A DNA stretch of 64,000 bases from Pacificispira sp002696645 (GCF_048892425.1 NZ_JBLZHU010000008.1:1-64000); one strand, 5' to 3'. Shown: positions 8,677-17,402, counted from the first letter of the stretch. Notes: generated by a model not told the origin, from the sequence alone. Numbers and translations: made by a program.

Positions 8677-10113
8677 GTGCCTAATGAATTTACCTTTTGT
8701 CCAGTGATCCTGTCCGGTGGGTCCGGCACACGCCTGTGGCCCCTGTCGCGGCGCACCTATCCAAAGCAATTGCTGCCTTTGATCGGGGGAGGATCCTTAC
8801 TGCAACAAACCGCCCAGCGATTGGCGCGCCTGCCCAATAGCAGCGATCCCATCGTTATCGCCAATGATGACCACCGCTTTCTGATCCGTCAGCAATTGAC
8901 AGAAATTGGTGTTACGCCCTCCCCCCTGATTCTGGAGCCGGTGGGTCGCAACACGGCCCCCGCTGTCGCCCTGGCATGTCATGCGGCGTTGCAGCGCGCG
9001 GCGGATCCTATCCTTGGGATATTCCCGTCTGATCATCATATAGCCAACGATGCCGCCTTTCAGAGTGCCGTTGCAACGGCCATTCAGGGGGCCAGTGCCG
9101 GTTACATCGTCACCTTTTCCATCACGCCAACCCGTCCTGAGACGGGATATGGCTATATCCGGCATGGTGATCCTGTATCGGACCTGCCCGGTGTTGAAAC
9201 AGTCGCCGCCTTTGTGGAGAAGCCCGATGCCGTCACTGCGCAGCGTTATCTGGATACCGGCAATTATGGTTGGAACAGTGGCATGTTCATGTTTCGCGCT
9301 TCGGTTATGCTGAAGGCATTGGAAGCCTTCGCGCCCGATGTGCTGACCCATTCGCAGGCGGCGCTTGCCAATGCCTCCCTTGATCTAGGTTTTACGCGAC
9401 TGGATGCAGCGGCCTTCGCTGCCAGCCCCTCCATCGCGATTGACGTCGCTGTCATGGAAAAAACTGATCAGGCGGCCACAGTTGCCGCCGATATGGGCTG
9501 GAGCGACCTTGGCTCCTGGGAAGCATTGCATGGCTTTGCCGACAAGGATTCCAATGGCAATGCACTGCAGGGCAAGGTGCAATTGCGCGATACCAGAAAC
9601 AGCTATTTCCGATCCGACGATGGCCGCCTGCTGACCGGTATAGGTGTTGAGGATATGATCGTGGTTTCGACCGCAGATGCCGTTCTGGTCGCGCCTCTGG
9701 CCCGGGCTGGAGAGGTGAAAGATCTGGTATCAGATCTGTCCGCCCTGAACGCGCCAGAGGCTGATTTGCATCGCAAAGTGTCGCGCCCCTGGGGGACATA
9801 TCAGGATATCGACCGGGATGACGGCTTTCGCGCAAAGCGCATCGTGGTGCATCCAGGCGGCCGCCTGTCGCTGCAGCGTCACCGCCAACGATCCGAACAT
9901 TGGGTCGTTGTCAAAGGCACAGCCCATGTCACCATAGACGGGGTAGAAACCGTCCTGACCAGAAATCAAAGCACCTATGTCAGCATCGGCGCGACGCATC
10001 GCCTGGAAAACAAAAGCAACGAACCCCTGCATCTGATCGAAGTGCAGGTCGGTGATTATGTGGAAGAGAATGATATTGAGCGGCTGGACGATGTCTATGG
10101 GCGCACGACTTAA
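8677..10113 (+). CDS. manC: Mannose-1-phosphate guanylyltransferase / mannose-6-phosphate isomerase
   Basis: A bifunctional sugar-nucleotide enzyme of 478 residues making GDP-mannose for surface polysaccharide. The nucleotidyltransferase domain starts with VILSGGSGTRLWPLSR (10-25) and contains PVGRNTAPA, GYGYI and FVEKPD. The C-terminal cupin isomerase domain has RPWGTYQDID and GGRLSLQRHRQRSEHWVVV. A GTG at 8677 is taken as start because GGAAAGGA lies 8 bp upstream and the family begins here; a further GTG at 8653 is in frame but lacks such a site. It stands alone among unrelated genes and overlaps the convergent ureohydrolase by 4 bp. Confidence 0.92.
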   Translation: MPNEFTFCPVILSGGSGTRLWPLSRRTYPKQLLPLIGGGSLLQQTAQRLARLPNSSDPIVIANDDHRFLIRQQLTEIGVTPSPLILEPVGRNTAPAVALACHAALQRAADPILGIFPSDHHIANDAAFQSAVATAIQGASAGYIVTFSITPTRPETGYGYIRHGDPVSDLPGVETVAAFVEKPDAVTAQRYLDTGNYGWNSGMFMFRASVMLKALEAFAPDVLTHSQAALANASLDLGFTRLDAAAFAASPSIAIDVAVMEKTDQAATVAADMGWSDLGSWEALHGFADKDSNGNALQGKVQLRDTRNSYFRSDDGRLLTGIGVEDMIVVSTADAVLVAPLARAGEVKDLVSDLSALNAPEADLHRKVSRPWGTYQDIDRDDGFRAKRIVVHPGGRLSLQRHRQRSEHWVVVKGTAHVTIDGVETVLTRNQSTYVSIGATHRLENKSNEPLHLIEVQVGDYVEENDIERLDDVYGRTT

Positions 10114-11084
10114 CGCTTGTCGTAGTATCCAGCGCGCACCGTTGCCCCGATGAAGTTGCACACCAGACGCTCCGCATGGGCCATGGTCAGCTTGCCCACA
10201 TCATAGCTGGGTGTCATTTCCACCAGATCCATCCCCAGAACCCGGCCCTTATTAACCAGACCATGGATCAGATCATAGGTCTGTAACCAGGTCAGCCCAC
10301 CCGGTGTCGGGGCCAGCACACCCGGCATGATGGTCGGGTCCAATCCATCGGCATCGATCGTCAGATAATAGGGACCGCCATCGGGAATGCGGTCCAGTAC
10401 GGCCGGAATTCCCATAGCATGCATTTCATAGGCCGTGATCAGATCCGCGCCATAGGCCCGGGCATCGTCGATTTCCTGCTGTCTGGCGCTGCCAATACCC
10501 CGCATGCCAATCTGAATGATCTTATCGATCCAGGGTAATTCTGAGGCTCGGCGGATCGGGCTGGAATAGCCATCATGCTCGCCGTTCACCTCGTCCCGCC
10601 AATCCAGATGCGCATCGATATGCACCAGGGTGATCTTGTCGTGACCTGTGGCATCCAAGGCCCGCATGACCGGGATGGGAATGCCGTGATCCCCGCCGAT
10701 CACGATGGGTGTGGCCCCCGCTTTTAGGATCTTTCGGACGGCAGCCTCTGCCCGCTGGTAATGAATTTTGGGATCACTCATCTCCGCCGTGACATTGCCG
10801 CAATCAACCAGCCGCACCGGGCGGCCATCCAGCAACGGCCCACCCAGATCCCAATCGTAATGGGTCAATGTATAGCTGGAATCAAAAATCCCATGGCGGC
10901 GCAGCGCATCCGGGGCCAGGCATTGATCATTAATCCGTGCCTGCATGCTGTAGGGCATCCCATAGGGAATCCCCAACAGCGCCACATCCGCGACCAAGCC
11001 GTCCAGATCCCCCGCAAAGGGCAAATCCAGAAAGGTTCGGGTCAGACCCGACGGCGGCTCGGTCAGCGGTGTGTCGTCCATCAT
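10110..11084 (-). CDS. Agmatinase/arginase-family ureohydrolase
   Basis: A 324-residue dinuclear-manganese ureohydrolase. The metal motifs are GGDHGIPIPV, VHIDAHLDWRDE and TIDADGLDPTIMPGVLAPTPGG. It would hydrolyse a guanidino compound to an amine and urea. Agmatine, guanidinobutyrate and guanidinopropionate enzymes share these motifs, so the substrate is left open. The start at 11084 overlaps the ilvD stop as TGATG, the usual sign of translational coupling. The longer frame to 11177 would enter ilvD and is not supported. Its tail overlaps manC by 4 bp. Confidence 0.85.
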   Translation of the reverse strand: MMDDTPLTEPPSGLTRTFLDLPFAGDLDGLVADVALLGIPYGMPYSMQARINDQCLAPDALRRHGIFDSSYTLTHYDWDLGGPLLDGRPVRLVDCGNVTAEMSDPKIHYQRAEAAVRKILKAGATPIVIGGDHGIPIPVMRALDATGHDKITLVHIDAHLDWRDEVNGEHDGYSSPIRRASELPWIDKIIQIGMRGIGSARQQEIDDARAYGADLITAYEMHAMGIPAVLDRIPDGGPYYLTIDADGLDPTIMPGVLAPTPGGLTWLQTYDLIHGLVNKGRVLGMDLVEMTPSYDVGKLTMAHAERLVCNFIGATVRAGYYDKR

Positions 11085-12799
11085 CAGATATCCGCGTAAA
11101 CGTGGGTTTCCGCCTTGCCACCCGGATGGGTCACAGCGCCTTTTACAGCAGGCCCGACAGTTTGCGCGAATTTCCACAAGGCGCCTGATTGATAATCATG
11201 GGCCCGCGGCTTCCAGTCCTTGCGGCGTTCTTCCAACTGGTCCTCTGTCAGGTCGACTTCCATCGTTCCTGCGACGGCGTCCAGGCTGATGATATCGCCA
11301 TCGCGCACCAGACCAATCGGCCCGCCCACAGCGGCTTCCGGCCCGACATGCCCAACGCAGAAGCCCCGCGTCGCGCCAGAGAACCGGCCATCGGTGATCA
11401 GGGCAACCTTGTCACCCATTCCCTGGCCATACAAAGCTGCCGTGGTGGCCAGCATTTCGCGCATGCCTGGGCCACCCTTCGGCCCTTCGTAGCGGATGAC
11501 CAGAACCTCACCCTCTTTATATTTGCGCTCTGCCACCGCAGCGTAAGCCTCTTCCTCGCTGTCGAAACAGCGGGCAGGACCAGAGAATTTCTGGTTCTTC
11601 ATCCCAGCAACCTTCACGATCGCGCCTTCCGGTGCCAAATTCCCGCGCAGGCCGACAACGCCGCCTGTTTTGGTAAGGGGATTATCGGTCGTGCGCACAA
11701 TGTCCTGATCCGTCGGGAACACGACATCTGCCAGGTTTTCCGCAATCGTCTTGCCGGTCACCGTGATGCAGTCGCCATGAAGATAGCCGCCATCCAGCAG
11801 CGCCTTCATGATGATTTCCACACCGCCGATTTCGAACAGGTCCTTGGCAACATATTTCCCGCCCGGTTTCAGATCAGCGATATAGGGGGTGGATTTGAAG
11901 ATTTCGGTCACATCATTCAAGTCAAAATCGATACCGCATTCATGGGCCATGGCTGGCAGGTGCAGCCCGGCATTGGTCGACCCGCCAGAGGCCGCAACCA
12001 CGCGCGCGGCATTTTCCAGCGATTTGCGCGTAACGATGTCACGCGGGCGGATGTTCTTTTCCAGGCAGTTCATCACCGCCTTACCCGATGCCTCACACCA
12101 GGCATCACGGCTTTCATAAGGGGCTGGCGCACCGGCTGATCCCGGCAGGGCCAGACCAATGGCTTCCGACACACAGGCCATGGTATTGGCGGTAAACTGT
12201 CCCCCGCACGACCCGGCGGACGGACAGGCCGCACATTCGATCCCATGCAATTCTTCCGCATCGATCTGACCCGATGAGAACTGACCTACGGCCTCAAACA
12301 CATCCTGGACGGTCAGGTCACGGCCTTTATAACGGCCCGGCAGGATCGACCCGCCATAGATAAAGACAGAGGGCACGTTCAAGCGGATCATCGACATCAT
12401 CATGCCCGGCAGCGATTTATCGCATCCAGCCAGGCCGACCAGCGCATCATAGCAATGCCCGCGCATCGTCAATTCTACCGAGTCGGCAATCAAGTCCCGG
12501 CTGGGCAGAGAGGAGAACATGCCCGCATGCCCCATCGCGATCCCATCGGTCACGGTGATTGTGGTGAATTCGCGCGGCGTGCCATTCGCGGCCTTCACGC
12601 CGGTCTTCACCGATTGCGCCTGACGCGACAGCGAAATGTTACAGGGTGCGGCTTCGTTCCAGCAGGTTGCCACCCCTACAAAGGGTTGCGCAATTTCTTC
12701 TTCCGTCATGCCCATGGCATAGTAATAAGAGCGATGTGGCGCGCTGGACGGACCGACGGAGACATGGCGGCTGGGCAATTTTGATTTATCAAACGTCAT
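11084..12799 (-). CDS. ilvD: Dihydroxy-acid dehydratase
   Basis: A 571-residue IlvD/EDD protein of the branched-chain amino acid pathway, dehydrating 2,3-dihydroxy-isovalerate and -methylvalerate. The three iron-sulfur cysteines are seen in ATCWNEAAPCN, LAGCDKSLPG and CGGQFTANTMA. The conserved DGRFSGATRGFCVGHVGPEA..GGP segment is near the C-terminus. The length is typical. The ATG at 12799 opens the frame with MTFDKSKLPSR, as in relatives. The gene is first in a two-gene unit with the overlapping ureohydrolase. Confidence 0.95.
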   Translation of the reverse strand: MTFDKSKLPSRHVSVGPSSAPHRSYYYAMGMTEEEIAQPFVGVATCWNEAAPCNISLSRQAQSVKTGVKAANGTPREFTTITVTDGIAMGHAGMFSSLPSRDLIADSVELTMRGHCYDALVGLAGCDKSLPGMMMSMIRLNVPSVFIYGGSILPGRYKGRDLTVQDVFEAVGQFSSGQIDAEELHGIECAACPSAGSCGGQFTANTMACVSEAIGLALPGSAGAPAPYESRDAWCEASGKAVMNCLEKNIRPRDIVTRKSLENAARVVAASGGSTNAGLHLPAMAHECGIDFDLNDVTEIFKSTPYIADLKPGGKYVAKDLFEIGGVEIIMKALLDGGYLHGDCITVTGKTIAENLADVVFPTDQDIVRTTDNPLTKTGGVVGLRGNLAPEGAIVKVAGMKNQKFSGPARCFDSEEEAYAAVAERKYKEGEVLVIRYEGPKGGPGMREMLATTAALYGQGMGDKVALITDGRFSGATRGFCVGHVGPEAAVGGPIGLVRDGDIISLDAVAGTMEVDLTEDQLEERRKDWKPRAHDYQSGALWKFAQTVGPAVKGAVTHPGGKAETHVYADI

Positions 12800-13149
12800 T
12801 ATTGTGCGTTTCCTCTTTTAAGCGATACGAAAGATCTATGCTGTTCTATCATCCCGAACCGATCTGGAAAACGGAAACGAAGGCACAGGATTTAAGAATA
12901 TTACCAACTCTGTTTCATTTGGACCAAGCCATCATGCCTATAAATTAGGCAAACGATTAAAATATATGCATAATCAATGTTCAAAAATGCCTGTTTGCAC
13001 CGTATAACAAATTGATATTACACTATATTTCTTATTCATGCGGCTTGGCACGGCAAGTGCTGTAACCGGTTAGAATGGACAGAGCCGCAGAGACTCTGCG
13101 ACGTGTTACGCGTCGCTAATCATTGACGCTAGTTTTTGAGGGAACAGTG
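12800..13149. other. Intergenic region between divergent ilvD and glnB
   Basis: This 350 bp region is AT-rich in its middle (12900-13040) and holds the promoters for both genes. A sigma-54 element at 13046-13061 points to glnB. Upstream of it, TTTGCACC near 12991 resembles an NtrC half-site, but no full TGCAC..GTGCA pair is visible. In the glnB leader, CGCAGAGACTCTGCG (13085-13099) is a perfect inverted repeat with one central base, followed by a CGACG/CGTCG hairpin. No open frame with a credible start exists. Confidence 0.7.
13046..13061 (+). promoter_or_regulatory. Sigma-54 (RpoN) promoter for glnB-glnA
   Basis: TGGCACGGCAAGTGCT matches the TGGCACG-N4-TTGC(A/T) consensus with one mismatch, keeping the invariant -24 GG and -12 GC at the right spacing. 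Transcription would start near 13072, about 78 bp before the glnB ATG. Sigma-54 with NtrC commonly drives glnBA in alphaproteobacteria. Confidence 0.85.
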
Positions 13150-13488
13150 ATGAAAAAAATCGAAGCGGTTATTAAGCCGTTCAAGTTGGACGAAGTGAAG
13201 GAAGCCCTGCATGAAGTTGGTATTCAGGGCATTACCGTCACGGAAGCCAAAGGGTTCGGCCGCCAAAAAGGGCATACGGAATTGTATCGCGGCGCAGAAT
13301 ATGTCGTGGACTTCCTGCCGAAAGTGAAATTGGAGATCATCATCGATGATGCATTGTGCGAACGAGCTGTCGAGGCGATCCAAAATGCGGCGAAGACCGG
13401 CCGCATCGGCGATGGAAAAATTTTCGTCTCCAGCATTGAAGAGGTCATCCGCATCCGCACCGGCGAAACCGGGTCGGAAGCAATCTAG
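13150..13488 (+). CDS. glnB: Nitrogen regulatory protein PII
   Basis: A 112-residue PII signal protein that senses 2-oxoglutarate, ATP/ADP and glutamine (through uridylylation), and controls glutamine synthetase adenylylation and NtrB. It begins MKKIEAVIKPFKLDEVKEAL. The T-loop carries the uridylylation tyrosine Tyr51 in LYRGAEY. The C-terminal signature TGRIGDGKIFV precedes EEVIRIRTGE. The ATG at 13150 follows GAGGGAACA; upstream in-frame codons have no family counterpart. The sigma-54 promoter upstream and glnA 99 bp downstream are the standard arrangement. Confidence 0.97.
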   Translation: MKKIEAVIKPFKLDEVKEALHEVGIQGITVTEAKGFGRQKGHTELYRGAEYVVDFLPKVKLEIIIDDALCERAVEAIQNAAKTGRIGDGKIFVSSIEEVIRIRTGETGSEAI

Positions 13489-13493
13489 CAATC

Positions 13494-13539
13494 CTGCCTG
13501 TCATACGGGGCGGTTTCCGCCGACCCGTATATCAGGCAG
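13494..13539 (+). promoter_or_regulatory. Intercistronic hairpin between glnB and glnA
   Basis: A long imperfect inverted repeat: CTGCCTG (13494-13500) pairs with CAGGCAG (13533-13539), inside it ATACGGG pairs with CCCGTAT, and inside that GCGG with CCGC around TTT. A short T-run follows at 13544-13547. It may act as a partial terminator, processing site or stabiliser setting the glnA to glnB ratio. The function is inference. Confidence 0.7.
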
Positions 13540-13587
13540 TTGGGTTTTCTTGGAACAATCAGACACAAATCGAGAGGAAAAACGATC

Positions 13588-15000
13588 ATGTCCGATGCAG
13601 TGAAAAAAGTTATGGAAATGATCAAGGAAAACGACGTTCAGTACGTCGATTTCCGGTTTACGGATCCACGCGGCAAGTGGCAGCACACCGCCCAGCATGT
13701 CAGCACGATTAAAGAAAGCATCTTCAAAGACGGCATCATGTTCGATGGTTCGTCCATCGCCGGTTGGAAGGCAATCAACGAATCCGACATGATTTTGATG
13801 CCGGAACCTGAATCCGCCGTCATGGACCCCTTTGCTGTTCAGCCCCTGTTGATTCTTTTCTGTGACATTCTGGAACCGTCGACCGGCCAACCTTATGACC
13901 GCGACCCCCGCTCCACCGCCAAAAAAGGCCTGGCGTATATGGAAAGCGTCGGCATTGGCGACACGGCCTATTTTGGCCCTGAGGCAGAATTCTTTGTGTT
14001 CGACGATGTGAAATGGTCGATCAATATGGAGAAGATGTCCTACGAAATCGACTCGACCGAAGGCCCATACAATTCCGGTTCGGATTTTGAAGGCGGCAAT
14101 CCGGGTCACCGCCCCGGCATCAAAGGTGGTTACTTCCCGGTACCCCCCGTTGACAGCGAAACCGATCTGCGTGCGGAAATGGTTACGACCATGCTGTCCA
14201 TGGGCCTGGCGATGGAAAAGCACCACCATGAAGTGGCACCGTCCCAGCACGAATTGGGCATGAAGTACAACACGCTGGTGAAAACTGCTGACCAGATGCA
14301 GATCTACAAATACGTGACCCACATGGTCGCCCATCAATATGGCAAGACGGCGACTTTCATGCCCAAGCCAATTGTTGGCGATAACGGGTCTGGCATGCAC
14401 ACCCACCAGTCAATCTGGAAAGACGGTAAGAACATGTTTGCTGGCAGCGGCTATGCCGATCTGTCTGAAGAATGCCTGTTCTATATCGGGGGCATTATCA
14501 AACATGCCAAGGCCCTGAATGCCTTCACCAACCCGTCCACCAACAGCTACAAACGCCTGATCCCAGGGTTTGAAGCCCCTGTGCTGCTGGCCTATTCAGC
14601 GCGGAACCGCTCTGCATCCATTCGTATTCCGTACGAAGCCGGTGCAAACGGCAAACGCCTGGAAGCCCGCTTCCCAGACGCCATGGCCAACCCATACCTG
14701 GCCTTCACGGCCATGCTGATGGCGGGTCTGGACGGCATTCAGAACAAGATCCATCCGGGTGAGCCGATGGATAAAGACTTGTACGACCTGCCACCGGAAG
14801 AACTGCAAGACATCCCGACTGTTTGTGGCTCTCTGCGTGAAGCGCTGGAATCCCTGGACAAGGATCGGGCCTTCCTGAAGAAGGGCGATGTCTTCACCGA
14901 TGACCAAATCGACAGCTATATTGCGCTGAAGATGGAAGATGTCTATCGCGTGGAACACACCACCCACCCGATGGAATTTGCGATGTACTATTCGGCGTAA
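13588..15000 (+). CDS. glnA: Glutamine synthetase type I (adenylylatable)
   Basis: A 470-residue GSI subunit forming dodecamers that make glutamine from glutamate, ammonia and ATP. The motifs are FDGSSIAGWKAINESDM, the ATP/metal segments GPEAEFFVFDDV and NGSGMHTHQSIW, and PFEAP-equivalent IPGFEAPVLLAYSARNRSASIRIP. Tyr399 in DLYDLPPEE is the adenylylation site of the GSI-beta subtype. The start at 13588 follows GAGAGGAAA; the longer frame to 13540 falls in the hairpin region. It is expressed with glnB, and a strong terminator follows. Confidence 0.97.
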   Translation: MSDAVKKVMEMIKENDVQYVDFRFTDPRGKWQHTAQHVSTIKESIFKDGIMFDGSSIAGWKAINESDMILMPEPESAVMDPFAVQPLLILFCDILEPSTGQPYDRDPRSTAKKGLAYMESVGIGDTAYFGPEAEFFVFDDVKWSINMEKMSYEIDSTEGPYNSGSDFEGGNPGHRPGIKGGYFPVPPVDSETDLRAEMVTTMLSMGLAMEKHHHEVAPSQHELGMKYNTLVKTADQMQIYKYVTHMVAHQYGKTATFMPKPIVGDNGSGMHTHQSIWKDGKNMFAGSGYADLSEECLFYIGGIIKHAKALNAFTNPSTNSYKRLIPGFEAPVLLAYSARNRSASIRIPYEAGANGKRLEARFPDAMANPYLAFTAMLMAGLDGIQNKIHPGEPMDKDLYDLPPEELQDIPTVCGSLREALESLDKDRAFLKKGDVFTDDQIDSYIALKMEDVYRVEHTTHPMEFAMYYSA

Positions 15001-15028
15001 GCTGATTATACGACAGGCGTAACGTCAG

Positions 15029-15064
15029 CGGCCCCGCCCCTTGTAAAAGAGGCGGGGCCGTTTC
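15029..15064 (+). terminator. Rho-independent terminator after glnA
   Basis: CGGCCCCGCC (15029-15038) pairs perfectly with GGCGGGGCCG (15051-15060) across a 12-base loop, and TTTCGT follows. The T-tract is short, but the 10 bp GC stem is strong. Confidence 0.8.
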
Positions 15065-15071
15065 GTCTCCA

Positions 15072-15161
15072 GCATCATGCACCCGCATGAGCTGAAAGAT
15101 ATACCCGCATCATGCGCCCGCATGAGCGAAACAAATAACCGCATCATGCGCCCGCATGAGC
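15072..15161. repeat. Three tandem copies of a CATGCRCCCGCATG repeat
   Basis: Three copies of a 21 bp element, at 15072-15092, 15107-15127 and 15141-15161, each with the core CATGC(A/G)CCCGCATGAGC. The spacers are 14 and 13 bp of unrelated sequence (period 35 and 34). The core arms CATGCG and CGCATG form an inverted repeat. The array lies in the gap between convergent glnA and a histidine kinase gene. Two related copies occur at 41294-41352, again between convergent genes. Confidence 0.85.
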
Positions 15162-15193
15162 TGGTCGGAATAGTGTTTGAACCAGGCCCCAGA

Positions 15194-16939
15194 TCACGGT
15201 GTGGCAGTATCTTCCGAAACAACTTTCTCGCTACCAATATGATCACGCATGGTGCGTTCTGGTGGAAAATTGACCGTCACCTTTGTGCCGACACCCTCTT
15301 TACTGGTCAGCGTCAATGTGCCGCCGTGCAACTCTGTCAATTGTTTGGACAGGGACAAGCCAAGCCCCGTCCCTTCATGGGTTCGATAGGCATCTGATCT
15401 GGCCTGACCAAAGGGCTCCATGACCTTTTTGATATCCGATTGCGCAATGCCGATGCCGGTATCCGAAACCGTCACACACACCCCACCTTGCGGGTTACAG
15501 CCGGTTGCAATGACGACGCGCCCCCCCTTCACATTGTATTTCACGGCATTGGACAGCAAATTCAAGAAGACCTGTTTGATCAGCCGATCATCCGCCCATA
15601 AATGATTGGGGGACTCTTTGGTCTGCAAAGATATGCGCACCTTACTTCTGCCATTCTCCCCCCCAACCATCCGGATACATTCGTCCAGCAGAGTCTTAAG
15701 ACAGACAGATTTTTCATACAGTTCCACGTGACCGGCATCGATTTTCGATAGATCCAGAATATCATTGATCAGTTGCAGCAAATGCTCCCCGGATCGTTTG
15801 ATGTCATGAACATATTCCAGATAACGTGGGTGTTTCATCTCACCATATAACTCGCTGGTGATGACCTCTGAAAACCCAATTATCGAATTTAAAGGAGTGC
15901 GCAGCTCGTGGCTCATATGCGACAGGAACTGGGTCTTAGAGGCGCTGGCATGTTCTGCAGAGGTTTTCGCCAGTTCCAGTTCCCGACGTTCTTTGCGCTG
16001 CTCGGTAATATCTGAATACAACGTCACCATGCCCCCATCCGGCAGTGGGTTACTGTTAATTGAGACAACTGTGCCATTGGGCCTGGTTCGAGTTAACGCA
16101 TATGCCTCAAATTTCTCCACTTTCGCCATTTCGCTGGCGACGAAACTTTCAACGTCCACATCCCCGTATTCCCCGCGCAAGGCATTAAACCGGATAAATT
16201 TTTCAAGGGGGTCCCCCTGATTAAACTGAGCTTGGGGAAATCCCATGAGGTCCAGAAACCTGGAATTGAAGGCGACCACCCTTAAGGTATGATCCAAAAC
16301 GCTGATTCCGTCGGGAATGTTCTGCAACACAGTCGCCAACTGACGGGATTTTTCCGTCAGGCGCTCTCCCGAGCTGATGAAATTTTCAATTTCCATCAAC
16401 AGCCGTCCCATAATCGCCGTAGCGATTGTACGAATGACCAACAGGACAACAATGGTTTGATCGAAATGGAACGGACCAGCATTTGGATTGAAAACAATCA
16501 ACATCACAACGCCAAATACTTGTATAATCACACCAAAAATCAGGAACTGCGGAATACCCATTCCCAATATGCCGCGACGAACGCAAAGATGATAAACAAC
16601 GCCAACTCCGGCACTAAAAAAAATGCCACAAACCCCTATAAACGCCCCCGGCCCGCCCAGCCAAAGACGATAAGCCGCAGCGATGAATGAGGATACAACA
16701 GCGACAATCGGACCACCGAACAGGCCGCCAAGGGACAGGACCACGGCCCGCGCATCGAAAATCAATCCTTGATGCACCTGAAGTGGCGACATTATCCCGA
16801 CCACGGCAATGATGCCAAACAAGAGGCCCAAAGACAGCTTGCGCGTGATATATTTCCAGCGAGTCAGCCGCAGAACAAAGCTGTACAGAAGGCACATGGA
16901 AAAAAGCAGCGCCAACCCCTTAACCAGTTCAATCATCAA
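15194..16939 (-). CDS. Membrane sensor histidine kinase (5TM-LYT sensor, PAS, HisKA, HATPase)
   Basis: A 581-residue hybrid of an N-terminal membrane sensor with about six segments (residues 1-185) and cytoplasmic signalling domains. The membrane part resembles the 5TM-5TMR_LYT sensor, with GGLFGGP and GGPGAFIGVCG loops. A PAS domain (about 200-310) has IPDGISVLDHTLRVVAFN. The kinase has FLSHMSHELRTPLNSIIGF with the phospho-acceptor His, the N-box NLLSNAVKYN, and G-boxes DTGIGI and GTGLGLSLSK. AGGAG lies 12 bp before the ATG. No response regulator is adjacent, so its partner is elsewhere. The signal is unknown; LYT-type sensors often respond to envelope or metabolite cues. Confidence 0.85.
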   Translation of the reverse strand: MMIELVKGLALLFSMCLLYSFVLRLTRWKYITRKLSLGLLFGIIAVVGIMSPLQVHQGLIFDARAVVLSLGGLFGGPIVAVVSSFIAAAYRLWLGGPGAFIGVCGIFFSAGVGVVYHLCVRRGILGMGIPQFLIFGVIIQVFGVVMLIVFNPNAGPFHFDQTIVVLLVIRTIATAIMGRLLMEIENFISSGERLTEKSRQLATVLQNIPDGISVLDHTLRVVAFNSRFLDLMGFPQAQFNQGDPLEKFIRFNALRGEYGDVDVESFVASEMAKVEKFEAYALTRTRPNGTVVSINSNPLPDGGMVTLYSDITEQRKERRELELAKTSAEHASASKTQFLSHMSHELRTPLNSIIGFSEVITSELYGEMKHPRYLEYVHDIKRSGEHLLQLINDILDLSKIDAGHVELYEKSVCLKTLLDECIRMVGGENGRSKVRISLQTKESPNHLWADDRLIKQVFLNLLSNAVKYNVKGGRVVIATGCNPQGGVCVTVSDTGIGIAQSDIKKVMEPFGQARSDAYRTHEGTGLGLSLSKQLTELHGGTLTLTSKEGVGTKVTVNFPPERTMRDHIGSEKVVSEDTATP

Positions 16940-17167
16940 AGCAATGCGCTCCTAACATGTCCATGTAACACTGATAACCTGCTGATATAACTCAATATTA
17001 CGGCGGGCGCCTAAAAATCCGGGCACATCAGCCACCTCCTCGGCCCTAAAAATGCGGCAAAATTAGTAATAAATGGTAAACAAAAGCTGAGTTTTTTCAG
17101 TTTAGGCGTCAATTAGAATGGCCACTACCGCCAGCCATGCGCCGGATGCAGGCCAAGGTTACGTTTC

Positions 17168-17199
17168 ATGCGTTTGTGCTGCAGCGCAACAAAGCGCAT
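17168..17199 (+). ncRNA. Possible structured 5' leader or small RNA hairpin
   Basis: ATGCG-TTTGT-GC at 17168-17179 pairs with GC-ACAAA-GCGCAT ending at 17199, with one bulge, giving a ~12 bp stem. A CTACGGGGTAG motif follows at 17200-17210. It lies ~55 bp before the small ORF at 17253. No known RNA family was recognised. Confidence 0.35.
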
Positions 17200-17252
17200 C
17201 TACGGGGTAGTCCTTGAGACTAAACCCTGTAATCCAACGATGGAGACAGATT

Positions 17253-17336
17253 ATGGATGCCGTACTTTGTTCGGCCTTGCTGCTGATGGCAGCCGCGGCG
17301 GCAAATGCTGAGATGCTTTCTCGCGCATTTGCGTAA
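17253..17336 (+). CDS. Putative 27-residue hydrophobic small protein
   Basis: ATG at 17253 is preceded by GGAGA with 6-7 bp spacing. The frame encodes MDAVLCSALLLM followed by an alanine run and ANAEMLSRAFA, then TAA at 17334. Nearly the whole first 20 residues are hydrophobic, ending in an ANA-E pattern that resembles a signal-peptidase site or a short membrane segment. A terminator follows 24 bp after the stop. It could be a small membrane protein, a leader peptide, or chance coding inside a small RNA. No family is recognised. Confidence 0.4.
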   Translation: MDAVLCSALLLMAAAAANAEMLSRAFA

Positions 17337-17359
17337 ATGCCCAAACTCAACCAATCTGA

Positions 17360-17402
17360 AAAAGCGGCCCTGACCGATTTCTGCCGGGGCCGCTTTTATT
17401 TT
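17360..17402 (+). terminator. Rho-independent terminator
   Basis: AAAAGCGGCCC (17360-17370) pairs perfectly with GGGCCGCTTTT (17387-17397), followed by ATTTTG. The stem closes the small-ORF transcript. Because the arms carry A-runs and T-runs it could also work on the opposite strand. Confidence 0.85.

Noticed and set aside
15072..15161. CRISPR-like array of three 21 bp repeats with 13-14 bp spacers
   Set aside because: Spacers are far too short, only three copies exist, the repeat is itself palindromic and recurs at 41294, and no cas gene is present.
17110..17402. tmRNA, 6S RNA or tRNA in the 17 kb gap
   Set aside because: No tRNA-like acceptor or T-arm, no ALAA tag-like end, and no 6S-type long bulged hairpin could be drawn.
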